DNA of 64,000 bases, taken from UBA8752 sp040261275 (lineage in GTDB: Bacteria; Bacteroidota; Bacteroidia; Flavobacteriales_D; Sanyastnellaceae). Positions 42,328 to 51,028 of the stretch are shown here, one piece after another; position 1 is the first letter of the stretch, and every line of letters begins with the position of its first letter. The stretch covers positions 1 to 64,000 of the forward strand of contig JBDQOI010000008.1 in assembly GCA_040261275.1 (NCBI GenBank), written 5' to 3'. Below the pieces are notes generated by a model. The model was not told where the DNA came from and made no database searches. It was given only the letters and a program-made list of their open reading frames with translations. The translations under genes and the position numbers were made by a program.

Positions 42328-42903
42328 ATGTCTCGATTGATTACCCTTGTTTGGCTTTGCACGGCTTGCGCAATGCACATGGCAAATGCCCAGAACGTGG
42401 ATGTGGCGTCAGCGGGGGTTGAACTCTGTGATTGTTTGCCTTCAGATGAGTATCTGCTCGTGAAGAAGTCCGTGTCGATGAACGGCGAGACTTCGACTGT
42501 TCATCACGCCAATGTGGAGGTGCTGATCACTTTTCTGACCGCCTATGGACACATCGGAGCGCATGCCCTGAATCTCACTTGGCCTTATGACCTGGTGGTG
42601 GGCTCGGCCGATTTGACAGCCCTCCTCACGGGATTCAATTTTTACCCTCCTTTTGAAGATGTCCTGTGCAGCTGGGAGGTCATCAATGTGGCGAGCCATG
42701 GGTGGATTCTGGAGGAAACCGATGCGGTAGGGTATAGCGAGGCCTATGTCCACGAGACCACATTTGATGAATTCGATCTGGGTGATGAGACCTACGGGCA
42801 GTGCCTGCTCAACAGTTTCGATCTCGAGATGGTGTACCTACCGGATTCCGTCGTCCGAATGACTTTCGTGCGGAAGTTCCAGAGCGATGTTCCCCTGGAC
42901 TGA
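42328..42903 (+). CDS. Secreted hypothetical protein
   Basis: A 191-residue protein with a signal peptide ending at MANAQN (about residue 22). The mature part has five cysteines (CDC near 34, then C, C) and mixed beta content (WPYDLVVGSADLTALLTGFNFYPPFEDV). No family recognised. It is followed after 107 bases by the TonB-dependent receptor on the same strand; a functional link is possible but unsupported. A weak -7-like TAATTTAA lies at 42305-42312. Confidence 0.6.
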   Translation: MSRLITLVWLCTACAMHMANAQNVDVASAGVELCDCLPSDEYLLVKKSVSMNGETSTVHHANVEVLITFLTAYGHIGAHALNLTWPYDLVVGSADLTALLTGFNFYPPFEDVLCSWEVINVASHGWILEETDAVGYSEAYVHETTFDEFDLGDETYGQCLLNSFDLEMVYLPDSVVRMTFVRKFQSDVPLD

Positions 42904-43010
42904 AGGGAAACCTGCGGTGTGAACAGTTTTCTGAAGTGAGAGGGGCAAATACCCCAATGGGGGGATGCTCTATCTCGCAATTGCGCAGCAGGTTTGCGGC
43001 ACTATTTAGA

Positions 43011-45443
43011 ATGCGTCCAGATAAAACCCTTGGCTTCCTGTTGTCGGTTGGCCTCCTGCTGTTGGCAGGCGCGGCTTCTGCGCAAACGGCAGTTCGCATT
43101 GTGGATGCCAATGGTCGAGGAATACCGGGTGCGGCCTTGATTTCACCTGAGGGAGCAGGAGGGGTGACCGATGCGCTGGGTCAGGTAGAGTTCATGGCGC
43201 CGACCTCGGAAGATGGGACTTGGACCCTGCGTTGCTTGGGGTTTCAGGACCGTCAGTTGACCACTGCCGAGCTGACTTCCGGCAAGTCCATCCGGCTGGA
43301 AGAGAGCATATTGGACCTTCCTCAGGCCTTGGTCGAGGCGGTGTCCCTCACCGGAGGAAGGCCCATGGGCGTGCCCGGCGCCGTGACGGTTTTGTCCGCC
43401 AAGGAGTTGCAAAGGCAAGGGGCCACGGATGTCCATCGCGCGCTCAGGAGTGTTCCGGGGGTGTATCTGCAGGAGGAGGATGGATTCGGATTGCGGCCGA
43501 ACATCGGGCTCCGTGGGAGCGGTTCTGAGCGAAGCAGTCGAATTTCTGTGCTGGAGGATGGTGTACCGGTGGCGCCTGCCCCTTACACGGCGCCCAGCGC
43601 TTACTACTTTCCTTCCGTCGGCCGAATGAATGGAGTAGAGGTCATGAAGGGGGCGAGTCAGATTGCCCACGGGCCCAATACCGTCGGGGGTGCCATCAAC
43701 TTCATCAGCACTCCCATCCCCTCCACCACGGCCGGGCGCGTGGATGGCCGTCTGGGTCATTTCGGTACAGGGCGCCTGCATGTCCACGCCGGTGACGGAT
43801 CGGGTAGGATCGGTTGGATGGTCGAAGCCTTGCAGGCGGGCAGTCAGGGCTTCAAGGAAATCGATGGGGGCGGCCCTACAGGTTTCCGAAAACTGGATCT
43901 TCTGGGGAAGCTGCGTTGGTCGAGCCGCGAAGAAGCCCGATTCCCACAACGCCTGGAGGCGAAGCTCGGCCAAGTGCAGGAGGACAGCCATGAGACCTAT
44001 GCCGGTCTTTTGCCCCTGGATTTTGAGGCGCAACCCTACCGCAGGTACACGGGAAGTCGAAATGACCACATGGAATCGCTTCAGCGTCAAGGAGTATTGA
44101 CCCATACGCTGGTACTGAATGGAGGGTGGAAGTGGATCAATCGCGCCTACCTGAACCGATTTGACCGGAATTGGTACAAAGTGGACCGCGTGGCAGCTTC
44201 AGGAGAAGAATGGGTCAAGCTGGGGGCACTGCTCGATGCAGATGATTCTTCTGCGGTGCGGTTGGCTGCCTTATCGGTTTTCCGGGATGGCGAAGAAGGT
44301 GAGGTCCGGCTGAAGAACAACAACAGGGCTTACTGGACCCGAGGGCTGGAGACCCGGTGGATGTGGGAAGGCCAAGGTGCCGGTTGGCAGCGATTCGAAG
44401 CGGCTGTGCGGTTGCACGAGGACGGTATGGACCGTTTTCAGTGGGCGGACGATTGGCGCATGGTGGCAGGGCAGCTGGTGGATCCCGAGCGGGGTACCCC
44501 GGGGGAGGAGTCCAACCGGCTGGAGTGGAGCCGCGCATTGGCGGGTTATGCGCAAGCACGATGGTCGCGCAAGGGCTGGAGTTGGATTCCCGGGGTTCGT
44601 GTGGAATCCATACTGGCCGCCCGTGATGACTTTGGCAACGCCGATGTGGAGCGGACAGGGGCAAACCTCGAGACGCGCCGCAATCGCACCGTAGCGGTTC
44701 TTCCCGGAATGGGGGTGCGAAAGGCATTGGGTTCTGAATGGAGTGCATTCGCCGGAGTCCACAGGGGGGTCATTCCACCGGGCAGCTCGCAGGAGGTGGA
44801 ACCGGAATACGCTTGGAACAGTGAATGCGGGTTCCGATGGGTTCGGGCCAAGGCCGAAGCCACCACGGTGGCCTTCGCCCATTTCGGCCGCAACCTTCAA
44901 GGCTCGGATTTCGCGAGCAGCGGCGGGTCCGGTGATGGGGCCGTCTTCAATGGAGGTTCCACACGCGTTCTCGGTCTGGAAGCCATGGCTCAACTGACCA
45001 ATGGTGTCCGTCCCGAGGAAGGACACCGCTTGGAACTCGGGCTGACCTACACGTTCACCGATGGGCGATTTACCACTTCATTCGAAAGTGACTACGAAGC
45101 TTGGGGAACGGTTCAGGCAGGCGACGCGATGCCCTATCTGGCCCGGCATCAGGGTGCCTTGCGGCTGGGGTGGGCGCGATCGAGCTGGTCGGTGGATGCG
45201 TCCGTGGGCAGCACGGAAGGCATGCGTGTCCGCGCCGGGTCTGAACCGTTGGAGGAGTTGTTCACCGTTGGAGGCAATACCGTACTCGATGCATCGGTGC
45301 GGTGTCAACTCGGCAAAGGGTTCGGGCTCGAAATGGCGGGACGCAATCTTCTGGACGCCGTCTACATCGCCTCAGCCCGCCCCGCGGGGGTGCGACCGGG
45401 CATGCCGCGCACGGTGACCGGAGGGTTCAACTTCAGTTTTTGA
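43011..45443 (+). CDS. TonB-dependent receptor, FecA-like
   Basis: An 810-residue outer-membrane receptor. The signal peptide ends at GAASAQ (about residue 25). A carboxypeptidase-regulatory-like domain follows (VRIVDANGRGIPGAALISPE), then a plug (GVPGAVTVLSAKELQRQGA, RGSGSERSSRISVLEDGVPVA, EVMKGASQIAHGPNTVGGAINF) and a barrel ending in FNFSF. The plug resembles Fe(III)-dicitrate receptors, so a ferric-siderophore substrate is plausible. No sigma/anti-sigma pair or iron-box was seen. Start chosen at MRPDKTLGFLLSVG; in-frame codons upstream lack similarity. Its last 11 bases overlap the opposite gene. Confidence 0.9.
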   Translation: MRPDKTLGFLLSVGLLLLAGAASAQTAVRIVDANGRGIPGAALISPEGAGGVTDALGQVEFMAPTSEDGTWTLRCLGFQDRQLTTAELTSGKSIRLEESILDLPQALVEAVSLTGGRPMGVPGAVTVLSAKELQRQGATDVHRALRSVPGVYLQEEDGFGLRPNIGLRGSGSERSSRISVLEDGVPVAPAPYTAPSAYYFPSVGRMNGVEVMKGASQIAHGPNTVGGAINFISTPIPSTTAGRVDGRLGHFGTGRLHVHAGDGSGRIGWMVEALQAGSQGFKEIDGGGPTGFRKLDLLGKLRWSSREEARFPQRLEAKLGQVQEDSHETYAGLLPLDFEAQPYRRYTGSRNDHMESLQRQGVLTHTLVLNGGWKWINRAYLNRFDRNWYKVDRVAASGEEWVKLGALLDADDSSAVRLAALSVFRDGEEGEVRLKNNNRAYWTRGLETRWMWEGQGAGWQRFEAAVRLHEDGMDRFQWADDWRMVAGQLVDPERGTPGEESNRLEWSRALAGYAQARWSRKGWSWIPGVRVESILAARDDFGNADVERTGANLETRRNRTVAVLPGMGVRKALGSEWSAFAGVHRGVIPPGSSQEVEPEYAWNSECGFRWVRAKAEATTVAFAHFGRNLQGSDFASSGGSGDGAVFNGGSTRVLGLEAMAQLTNGVRPEEGHRLELGLTYTFTDGRFTTSFESDYEAWGTVQAGDAMPYLARHQGALRLGWARSSWSVDASVGSTEGMRVRAGSEPLEELFTVGGNTVLDASVRCQLGKGFGLEMAGRNLLDAVYIASARPAGVRPGMPRTVTGGFNFSF

Positions 45444-46026
45444 CCTCCGCGGTATTGAGCCGCATCCAATCCACCTCCAGTCCGAAGTCCCCGGCGGTGC
45501 CATCGTACTTCATGTAGCCGATTCGGAGCACGGAAGACAGGTCGCCCCAGGTCCAGAATTTGGACAGCTCTCCTGTGTAGGCGCTGCTCTTCTTCAGCCG
45601 ATCAAAGGGCAGGGTAACCTCTGTCCACTCGGGCTCCACCTCAAAGTTGGCCTTCCAATACGGCATCCACCACTGCTCGGAAACCTCCATGGTGAGGGTG
45701 AAAGTGTCGGGCACTCCGGTGGTGGTGCGGCAGCGCAGGGTAACCGAACCGAAGTCGGAAAGGTCTCGGCGCCCCCAAGGCGAGCGAACGGAACTGAACC
45801 CCCCGTTGTTTTCCAACGATACGGTTCCTTTCCAGGTCATGGTGCCCCGTGTGTAATCCACTGCACCAATGGAACGGCCGCCCATGACCCCATCATTCAG
45901 TGAACGCCAATCGGTAATCTCAGATTTGCCAAAGTCGAAGAGCGCGGGCGGGCGATCCGTCGTGGCGGACAGAAAGGAGGTCAGCAGGGCCATGGCGAAA
46001 AAGGGCTTCAGGAACAATGGGGACAT
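45433..46026 (-). CDS. CIA30 family protein, probably exported
   Basis: A 197-residue protein of the CIA30 (complex I intermediate-associated protein 30) family, with the hallmark WRSLNDGVMGGRSIG, then FSSVRSPWGRRDLSDF and YWKANFEVEPEWTEVTLPFD; the fold is a carbohydrate-binding-like beta sandwich. A hydrophobic N-terminus suggests export, unlike the mitochondrial chaperone. Start at MSPLFLKPFF (46026). Thirty-one bases after mnmE on the same strand. Bacterial function unknown. Confidence 0.85.
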   Translation of the reverse strand: MSPLFLKPFFAMALLTSFLSATTDRPPALFDFGKSEITDWRSLNDGVMGGRSIGAVDYTRGTMTWKGTVSLENNGGFSSVRSPWGRRDLSDFGSVTLRCRTTTGVPDTFTLTMEVSEQWWMPYWKANFEVEPEWTEVTLPFDRLKKSSAYTGELSKFWTWGDLSSVLRIGYMKYDGTAGDFGLEVDWMRLNTAEVKN

Positions 46027-46057
46027 GATGTACAAACCCCGCAGCCCCGGTCCGGGT

Positions 46058-47473
46058 TCACTTGCCGATACAGAAGTTGCTGAAGATGTGGCCGAGGAGG
46101 TCGTCGGGTGTCACGGCACCCGTGATGCGCCCCAACTGCTCCAGCGCCTCCCGGTGGTCCACGGCGAGGAGGTCTCCGCTCAGGCCCGCGTCGAGGCCAT
46201 CGAGGGCGCGTTGCAGTGCTTCTTTCGTGCGCTGCAGTGCGTCGCGGTGGCGCAGGTTGGTGACCAGGATGCGGTCTTCCGCCAATGCGCTGCGGTAGTC
46301 GCGTTCCAGTCGCTCCTGCAGCGCTCCCAATCCGTGGCGCTCCTCTGCGCTGATCGCGAGCATTTGCTCGGCCTCGGCAGGATGCCACCCGTCCGGAGCC
46401 GGAGCCAGGTCCGTTTTGTTGACCAACACCAAGAGCACACCGGCGGGTTCCCCTAAGGCATCGGCCGCAGTGTTCCACTCGGTTGCAGCCCGGGTGATCT
46501 CCTGTTCAGCCGCCGTTCGGCCCGCCTCGTCCTGCAGATCGCGGGCGTCCAGCAAGTAGAGGACGAACCGCGCAGAGGCGGCCTTGGCCCAGGCGCGGCG
46601 AATGCCCTCGGCCTCGATGTCATCCACGGTTTCGCGCAGGCCCGCGGTGTCGATGAAGCGGAACCGGATACCACCTAGGTTCAGCGTCTCTTCAAGGGTG
46701 TCGCGCGTGGTGCCGGGCGTATCGGAAACAATGGCGCGGTCCTCATTGAGCAAGGCGTTGAGCAGGGTCGACTTGCCCCGGTTCGGGGCGCCGAGGATGG
46801 CGACGGGCACCCCCTCCGCAATGGCGCGGCCGGTCGAAAAACCGCGGAGCAGATCGTCAATGCGGCGCAGCAGGTCACCGACATGTTGGCGATAGCCCTC
46901 CCGATCGGCGAATTCCACGTCCTCCTCTCCGAAATCGAGTTCCAACTCCATCAGGGCCGCGTATTCGATGAGGGCATCGCGAAAGGCGCCGATCTCCTGA
47001 CTGAAACCGCCGCCCAATTGCTGCAGGGCGAGGCGGTGGGCACCGGCGTGGTCGGCGTCGATGAGGTCGCCTATGGCTTCCGCCTGGGCCAGGTCCCGCT
47101 TGCCGTGTAGAAAGGCGCGCTGGGTGAATTCGCCGGGAAGGGCGGGGCGGCAACCGGCGTCCACCAGACATTCCATCAGCCGCTGGGTCACATAAGGGCT
47201 GCCGTGCACGTGGCATTCGACAACGTCCTCTCCAGTGAAACTCCGCGGACCACGGAAAGGGAGCAGCAGGGCCTCATCCAGCGGGAGCGCTCCGTCCGTG
47301 AGCTGTCTCAAGACTGCCTTGCCCGGCTCGCTTCCCCGCAGTTTGCCTTTGGTCAGGCCGTTCACGATGGTCCAGGCGTCGGGACCGCTCACGCGCACGA
47401 CCGCCACACCTCCCCTCCCGGGAGGGGTGGACAATGCGCAAATGGTGGAGCCGTCCAAGGGATGTGCGGGCAT
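46058..47473 (-). CDS. mnmE: tRNA modification GTPase MnmE
   Basis: A 471-residue three-domain protein: N-terminal tetrahydrofolate-binding domain, helical domain, and an inserted Ras-like G domain (GAPNRGKSTLLNALL, DTPGTTRDTLEE, NKTD). The C-terminal CIGK supplies the catalytic Cys468. With MnmG it installs the carboxymethylaminomethyl group on U34 of tRNA; MnmD at the window start belongs to the same pathway. A -7-like TAATTTG ends 5 bases before the ATG. Divergent from sucD. Confidence 0.96.
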   Translation of the reverse strand: MPAHPLDGSTICALSTPPGRGGVAVVRVSGPDAWTIVNGLTKGKLRGSEPGKAVLRQLTDGALPLDEALLLPFRGPRSFTGEDVVECHVHGSPYVTQRLMECLVDAGCRPALPGEFTQRAFLHGKRDLAQAEAIGDLIDADHAGAHRLALQQLGGGFSQEIGAFRDALIEYAALMELELDFGEEDVEFADREGYRQHVGDLLRRIDDLLRGFSTGRAIAEGVPVAILGAPNRGKSTLLNALLNEDRAIVSDTPGTTRDTLEETLNLGGIRFRFIDTAGLRETVDDIEAEGIRRAWAKAASARFVLYLLDARDLQDEAGRTAAEQEITRAATEWNTAADALGEPAGVLLVLVNKTDLAPAPDGWHPAEAEQMLAISAEERHGLGALQERLERDYRSALAEDRILVTNLRHRDALQRTKEALQRALDGLDAGLSGDLLAVDHREALEQLGRITGAVTPDDLLGHIFSNFCIGK

Positions 47474-47478
47474 GGGGG

Positions 47479-47485
47479 CAAATTA
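47479..47485 (-). promoter_or_regulatory. -7-like box TAATTTG for mnmE
   Basis: TA-n-TTTG (one base short of consensus) on the minus strand, ending 5 bases before the ATG at 47473; same variant and spacing as at the secreted hydrolase. Confidence 0.35.
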
Positions 47486-47521
47486 GGCCCAAGCCCTTTC
47501 CGAAGCTCCCTTGGGCCGCGT

Positions 47522-47529
47522 TACTTTTG
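47522..47529 (+). promoter_or_regulatory. -7 box TACTTTTG for sucD
   Basis: Exact TAnnTTTG, 51 bases before the ATG at 47581, leaving a leader of about 47 bases. Confidence 0.5.
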
Positions 47530-47580
47530 CGCCCGCGCCCCGGCGCGATTGAAACCCACCACCACGCGACCCAAGACCCC

Positions 47581-48465
47581 ATGAGCGTTCTCGTCAATAA
47601 GGATTCCCGCATCATCGTCCAAGGATTCACCGGTTCTGAAGGCACGTTCCACGCCAGCCAGATGATCGAGTACGGTACCAATGTCGTCGGGGGGGTGACG
47701 CCGGGCAAGGGCGGGCAGACCCATCTGGACAAGCCTGTGTTCAATACCGTGGAGGACGCCGTGGTCCAAGCCGGTGCCGATACCAGCATCCTCTTTGTGC
47801 CGCCGGCCTTTGCGGCCGACGCCATCCTCGAAGCGGCCGACGCTGGCATCAAGGTCATCATCTGCATCACCGAGGGCATCCCTGTGGCCGACATGGTGAA
47901 GGTCAAGGCCCACCTCGATACACTCCCCGACTGCACCCTCGTTGGGCCCAACTGCCCGGGCGTGATGACGGCGGGAGAAGCCAAGGTGGGCATCATGCCC
48001 GGCTTCATCTTCAATCCCGGCCGCATCGGCATCGTTTCCAAGAGCGGAACGTTGACCTATGAGGCGGTGGACCAGATCACCAAGGCGGGCCTGGGTCAGA
48101 GCACGGCCATCGGCATCGGTGGAGATCCCATCATCGGCACCACCACCCTCGAAGCGGTTCAGCTTCTGATGGCGGACGACGACACCGACGGCATCATCAT
48201 GATCGGTGAAATCGGTGGCGACCTCGAGGTCAAGGCCGCGCGTTGGATCGCGGAAAACGGCACCAAGCCGGTGGTCGGCTTCATCGCCGGCGTCACTGCG
48301 CCCAAAGGCCGCACCATGGGCCACGCGGGCGCCATTGTCAGTGGAGAAGAGGAAAGCGCGGAAGCCAAGAAGGCGGTGATGCGCGAATGCGGCATCCACG
48401 TGGTGGACAGTCCCGCCCAAATCGGCTCCATGATGGTCGAGGCGTTGAAAAGCGTGAGCGCCTGA
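47581..48465 (+). CDS. sucD: Succinyl-CoA ligase alpha subunit
   Basis: A 294-residue subunit of the TCA-cycle enzyme converting succinyl-CoA to succinate with nucleotide triphosphate formation. The CoA-binding N-domain (IIVQGFTGSEGTFHASQM) and the phosphorylated His248 in GRTMGHAGAIVSG are present. sucC is not adjacent, as is common in Bacteroidota. ATG 47581 (MSVLVNKDSR) is chosen over an upstream extension that overlaps the mnmE promoter. Confidence 0.96.
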   Translation: MSVLVNKDSRIIVQGFTGSEGTFHASQMIEYGTNVVGGVTPGKGGQTHLDKPVFNTVEDAVVQAGADTSILFVPPAFAADAILEAADAGIKVIICITEGIPVADMVKVKAHLDTLPDCTLVGPNCPGVMTAGEAKVGIMPGFIFNPGRIGIVSKSGTLTYEAVDQITKAGLGQSTAIGIGGDPIIGTTTLEAVQLLMADDDTDGIIMIGEIGGDLEVKAARWIAENGTKPVVGFIAGVTAPKGRTMGHAGAIVSGEEESAEAKKAVMRECGIHVVDSPAQIGSMMVEALKSVSA

Positions 48466-48508
48466 TTTCCGCGAGAAATCTCCAGCCGTTTCTAAAGTGC
48501 GACGCCCG

Positions 48509-49159
48509 TCAAGGCTGGACGGCGTGTACCCCGACTTTCCAAGGCCGGCGGATGACGTCGAGGACCCGTTTCAGGTCAGCCTTCTGGGCCACGAAATCCA
48601 CTTCTGACGTATCGAGCCACAGCACCCGGCTGCCCCGCCCACTTTTGAACTGCTTCTCGTAGGCCTTCTCGATTTTGCCGAGATACGCCATGTCGATGTC
48701 CTGTTCATAGGACCGTCCCCGCGCCTTGATCTGGGCCTGCTGCTTTTCCGGTCCGGGCCGGAGATAGACGATCACCTCGGGCGCGGGCATGCCCTCGGCC
48801 ATGACTTCGTAGAGGTTGCGGAACAGCGCGTATTCCGTTTTGGGCAAGGTGATTTTGGCAAAGAGGTCGCTCTTGGCGAAGAGGTAATCGGCGACGAGCG
48901 CATCGCGGAACAGGGTGCGGGCCGAAAGGGCCGCCTTGACCTGCTTGTAGCGCTGGGCCAGGAAGCTCAGTTCCACAGGAAATGCATACCGTTCCGGGTC
49001 CAGGTAGAACTGCTCGAGGAAGGGGTTGTCCGCAAAAGGCTCCAACACGGGCTCCGAACCAAGGGTCTCGGCGAGCGCCCGGGCGAGGGTGCTCTTGCCT
49101 GCGCCTATGCCTCCTTCGATGACGATATGGCGATAGGGGATCGGTTCGGTTGAGGCCAT
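48509..49159 (-). CDS. Deoxynucleoside kinase 2
   Basis: A 216-residue P-loop kinase (EGGIGAGKST at residues 15-24) with EPFADNPFLEQFY and VIVYLRPGPEKQQAQIKARGRSYE. It is clearly diverged from the kinase at 35895-36509, so the two may differ in base preference, as in bacteria with dAK/dGK pairs. The only suitable ATG lies 55 bases inside folK, so the genes overlap in different frames and are probably translationally coupled. Confidence 0.9.
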   Translation of the reverse strand: MASTEPIPYRHIVIEGGIGAGKSTLARALAETLGSEPVLEPFADNPFLEQFYLDPERYAFPVELSFLAQRYKQVKAALSARTLFRDALVADYLFAKSDLFAKITLPKTEYALFRNLYEVMAEGMPAPEVIVYLRPGPEKQQAQIKARGRSYEQDIDMAYLGKIEKAYEKQFKSGRGSRVLWLDTSEVDFVAQKADLKRVLDVIRRPWKVGVHAVQP

Positions 49160-49719
49160 GGTGCAATTTGGGGCACATCGTCCGGAAGCGCGTCAAGACA
49201 TTCTTGGACGCTTCGACCTGTTCCCGGAATGGTATGGTGGGGGACGAGATCGGCAAGGGGCTGCATCACGAACCTCCGCTTCAGCATGCGGGGGTGGGGG
49301 ACCTGCAGCTGAGGAAGGTCTAGGGTTTGGTCTCCCCAGAGGACGATGTCCAGGTCGAGCGTGCGTGACACATAGCCGGCTGACTCATCCGATCGTGCAC
49401 GTCCCAGCTCGTTTTCTATGTCGAGCAGCGCCTGCATGACCGTCAAGGGCTCATCCTGCCACTTGGGATGCAGCTTGAGTTCCACTACGCGGTTGAGGAA
49501 GTCCGGTGTGCCCGGTGCCATCCCCACGGCTGCCGTCAGATACAGGGGGGAGATGCGCAGGATGTCGCCCAATTCCAGCAGGCGGCGTTCGCCTTCAGCG
49601 AGGTGGGCCTCGCGCTGTCCCAGGTTGGACCCTGTGGCGATGTGGATGGTCACACCGCGAAGATCGCTCAGGGTAGGAGTTTTCCCATTGTAAGCCAAAA
49701 CAGGTACTTTGTTTTGCAT
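49105..49719 (-). CDS. folK: 6-hydroxymethyl-dihydropterin pyrophosphokinase
   Basis: A 204-residue HPPK of folate synthesis. GSNLGQREAHL, FLNRVVELK, ENELGRARSDE, SRTLDLDIVLWG and VPHPRMLKRRFVMQPLADL are the pterin- and ATP-binding landmarks. It carries an N-terminal extension of about 25 residues and a C-terminal Pro/Ser-rich tail, the latter overlapping the kinase gene. Divergent from padR with a 33-base gap. Confidence 0.93.
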   Translation of the reverse strand: MQNKVPVLAYNGKTPTLSDLRGVTIHIATGSNLGQREAHLAEGERRLLELGDILRISPLYLTAAVGMAPGTPDFLNRVVELKLHPKWQDEPLTVMQALLDIENELGRARSDESAGYVSRTLDLDIVLWGDQTLDLPQLQVPHPRMLKRRFVMQPLADLVPHHTIPGTGRSVQECLDALPDDVPQIAPWPQPNRSPIAISSSKEA

Positions 49720-49752
49720 AGTACCCTCTATTGACTACATCTTTGTCACGCA

Positions 49753-50109
49753 ATGACGAAAGCCACCCAAGCATCGACCGCTCAAATGCGCAAGGGCGTC
49801 CTGGAATTGTGCATCCTCAGGATCCTGCGCAACGGGGAAGCCTATACCTCCGACATGGCGGCTGCACTGCAGGCCGTCGATCTACTCGTCGTGGAAGGCA
49901 CATTGTATCCCTTGCTGACCCGCATGAAGAATGCAGGCACGCTCAGTTATCGGTGGGCCGAAAGCGCATCGGGTCCCCCCCGCAAGTACTACAGCATGAC
50001 CCGTGAGGGCGAGAACATCCTCGATGAAATGGAGTCGGCCTGGACGCAATTCGTGGAATCGGTGAATTCACTCGACGCCTCCGCGCAAAGTCAGAAAAAG
50101 AAGAACTGA
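49753..50109 (+). CDS. PadR family transcriptional regulator
   Basis: A 118-residue winged-helix protein (MRKGVLELCILRILRNGEAYTSDM, VVEGTLYPLLTRMKNAG, SGPPRKYYSMTREGENIL), the short PadR-s2 type. In Bacteroidota such regulators are usually encoded directly ahead of a PspC-domain membrane protein, as here (2-base gap), and probably control that operon. The ligand is unknown. The 33-base divergent gap to folK is small for two promoters. Confidence 0.93.
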   Translation: MTKATQASTAQMRKGVLELCILRILRNGEAYTSDMAAALQAVDLLVVEGTLYPLLTRMKNAGTLSYRWAESASGPPRKYYSMTREGENILDEMESAWTQFVESVNSLDASAQSQKKKN

Positions 50110-50111
50110 TC

Positions 50112-50924
50112 ATGGTAGAAACACGCAACATATCCTTCGGTGGACTCCTCTTCCATGTGGAACTTCCAGCCTTCGAGCACCTCACGGCCTACCTGGCAGA
50201 GTTGAAGGACGTTTTGGCGGATACGGAAGGGGCAGATGAAATTGTGCAGGAAGTCGAGCACCGATTGGCGGAGCTGTTCCAACAGGCATTGAACGAAGTC
50301 AACCGGGCGGTGACCCTCGACGATGTGAGCAACGCCTGCACCCAGTTGGGCGATCCTTCAGAATTCAAGGGGGATGACGCCACTGAGGCCGGCGGTACCA
50401 CGACACGCGATGAGCAGAAGGAGAAAGGCCAAGGCCGCAAATACCGCAGGTTGTTTCGGGATCCCGACGACAACGTCTTCGGCGGGGTGGCTGCCGGAAT
50501 TGCGCACCGCCTGGACATCGATCCCGTCATCGTCCGGACCATTTTCTTCGTGTTGGGTGTCTTCTCCGGCACTGGTATCCCCGTGTACCTCGTCCTATGG
50601 GCGGTGATGCCCAAGGCGAGGACCGCTGCAGATCGGCTCTCCATGAAGGGGGACCCCGTCACCGTAGACTCCATCCGCTCCACGGTTGAAGAACAACTGA
50701 AGCAAGCCCGTGAGAAGCTGGAGAATCCATACGTGAAGAGTGGATTTACCCGTTTCAAGCTCTTCATTCGTAGGCTGTTTACGCAGAATTTGCCGGCCCT
50801 CCTGCGCGGACTCGGCAAGGTCTTGATGTGGCTGCTCATCATCTCTGCATTGGTGGCCTTGTTGTCCATCGGAGCCGTCATTCTCTCCGTATTGTTCGGT
50901 GGGGTCTGGAACCCGTTTGTCTGA
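50112..50924 (+). CDS. PspC-domain membrane protein
   Basis: A 270-residue protein. Residues 1-85 form a helical domain with DEIVQEVEHRLAELF, often annotated as DUF1707-like or PspC-associated. A PspC domain follows at about 112-175 (RRLFRDPDDNVFGGVAAGIAHRLD, then two membrane segments). A last hydrophobic segment lies near the C-terminus (MWLLIISALVALLSIGAVI). Such proteins take part in envelope-stress responses. Coupled to padR upstream. Confidence 0.85.
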   Translation: MVETRNISFGGLLFHVELPAFEHLTAYLAELKDVLADTEGADEIVQEVEHRLAELFQQALNEVNRAVTLDDVSNACTQLGDPSEFKGDDATEAGGTTTRDEQKEKGQGRKYRRLFRDPDDNVFGGVAAGIAHRLDIDPVIVRTIFFVLGVFSGTGIPVYLVLWAVMPKARTAADRLSMKGDPVTVDSIRSTVEEQLKQAREKLENPYVKSGFTRFKLFIRRLFTQNLPALLRGLGKVLMWLLIISALVALLSIGAVILSVLFGGVWNPFV

Positions 50925-51028
50925 GTGGCGCCAAACACTCCCAACTTCCAGGCATCCTGCACGCCTTTCCAACTCATATTCCTCAATATTGCGCTGCCAT
51001 TGGTAGTAACTCACATCTCTGAATCACC

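Noticed and set aside
42801..43010. In-frame upstream extension of the TonB receptor
   Set aside because: It overlaps the preceding gene and lacks similarity; a normal signal peptide begins at the ATG 43011.
42904..43010. A riboswitch or iron-box ahead of the FecA-like receptor
   Set aside because: Only a short GGGG/CCCC inverted repeat is visible; no cobalamin-riboswitch core or Fur-like palindrome was recognised.
48464..48480. GATTTC/GAAATC hairpin after sucD as terminator
   Set aside because: The stem has six weak pairs and no clear T-run follows; it is too weak to call.
49717..49755. A PadR operator in the folK-padR gap
   Set aside because: No convincing inverted repeat was found; only short partial matches are present.
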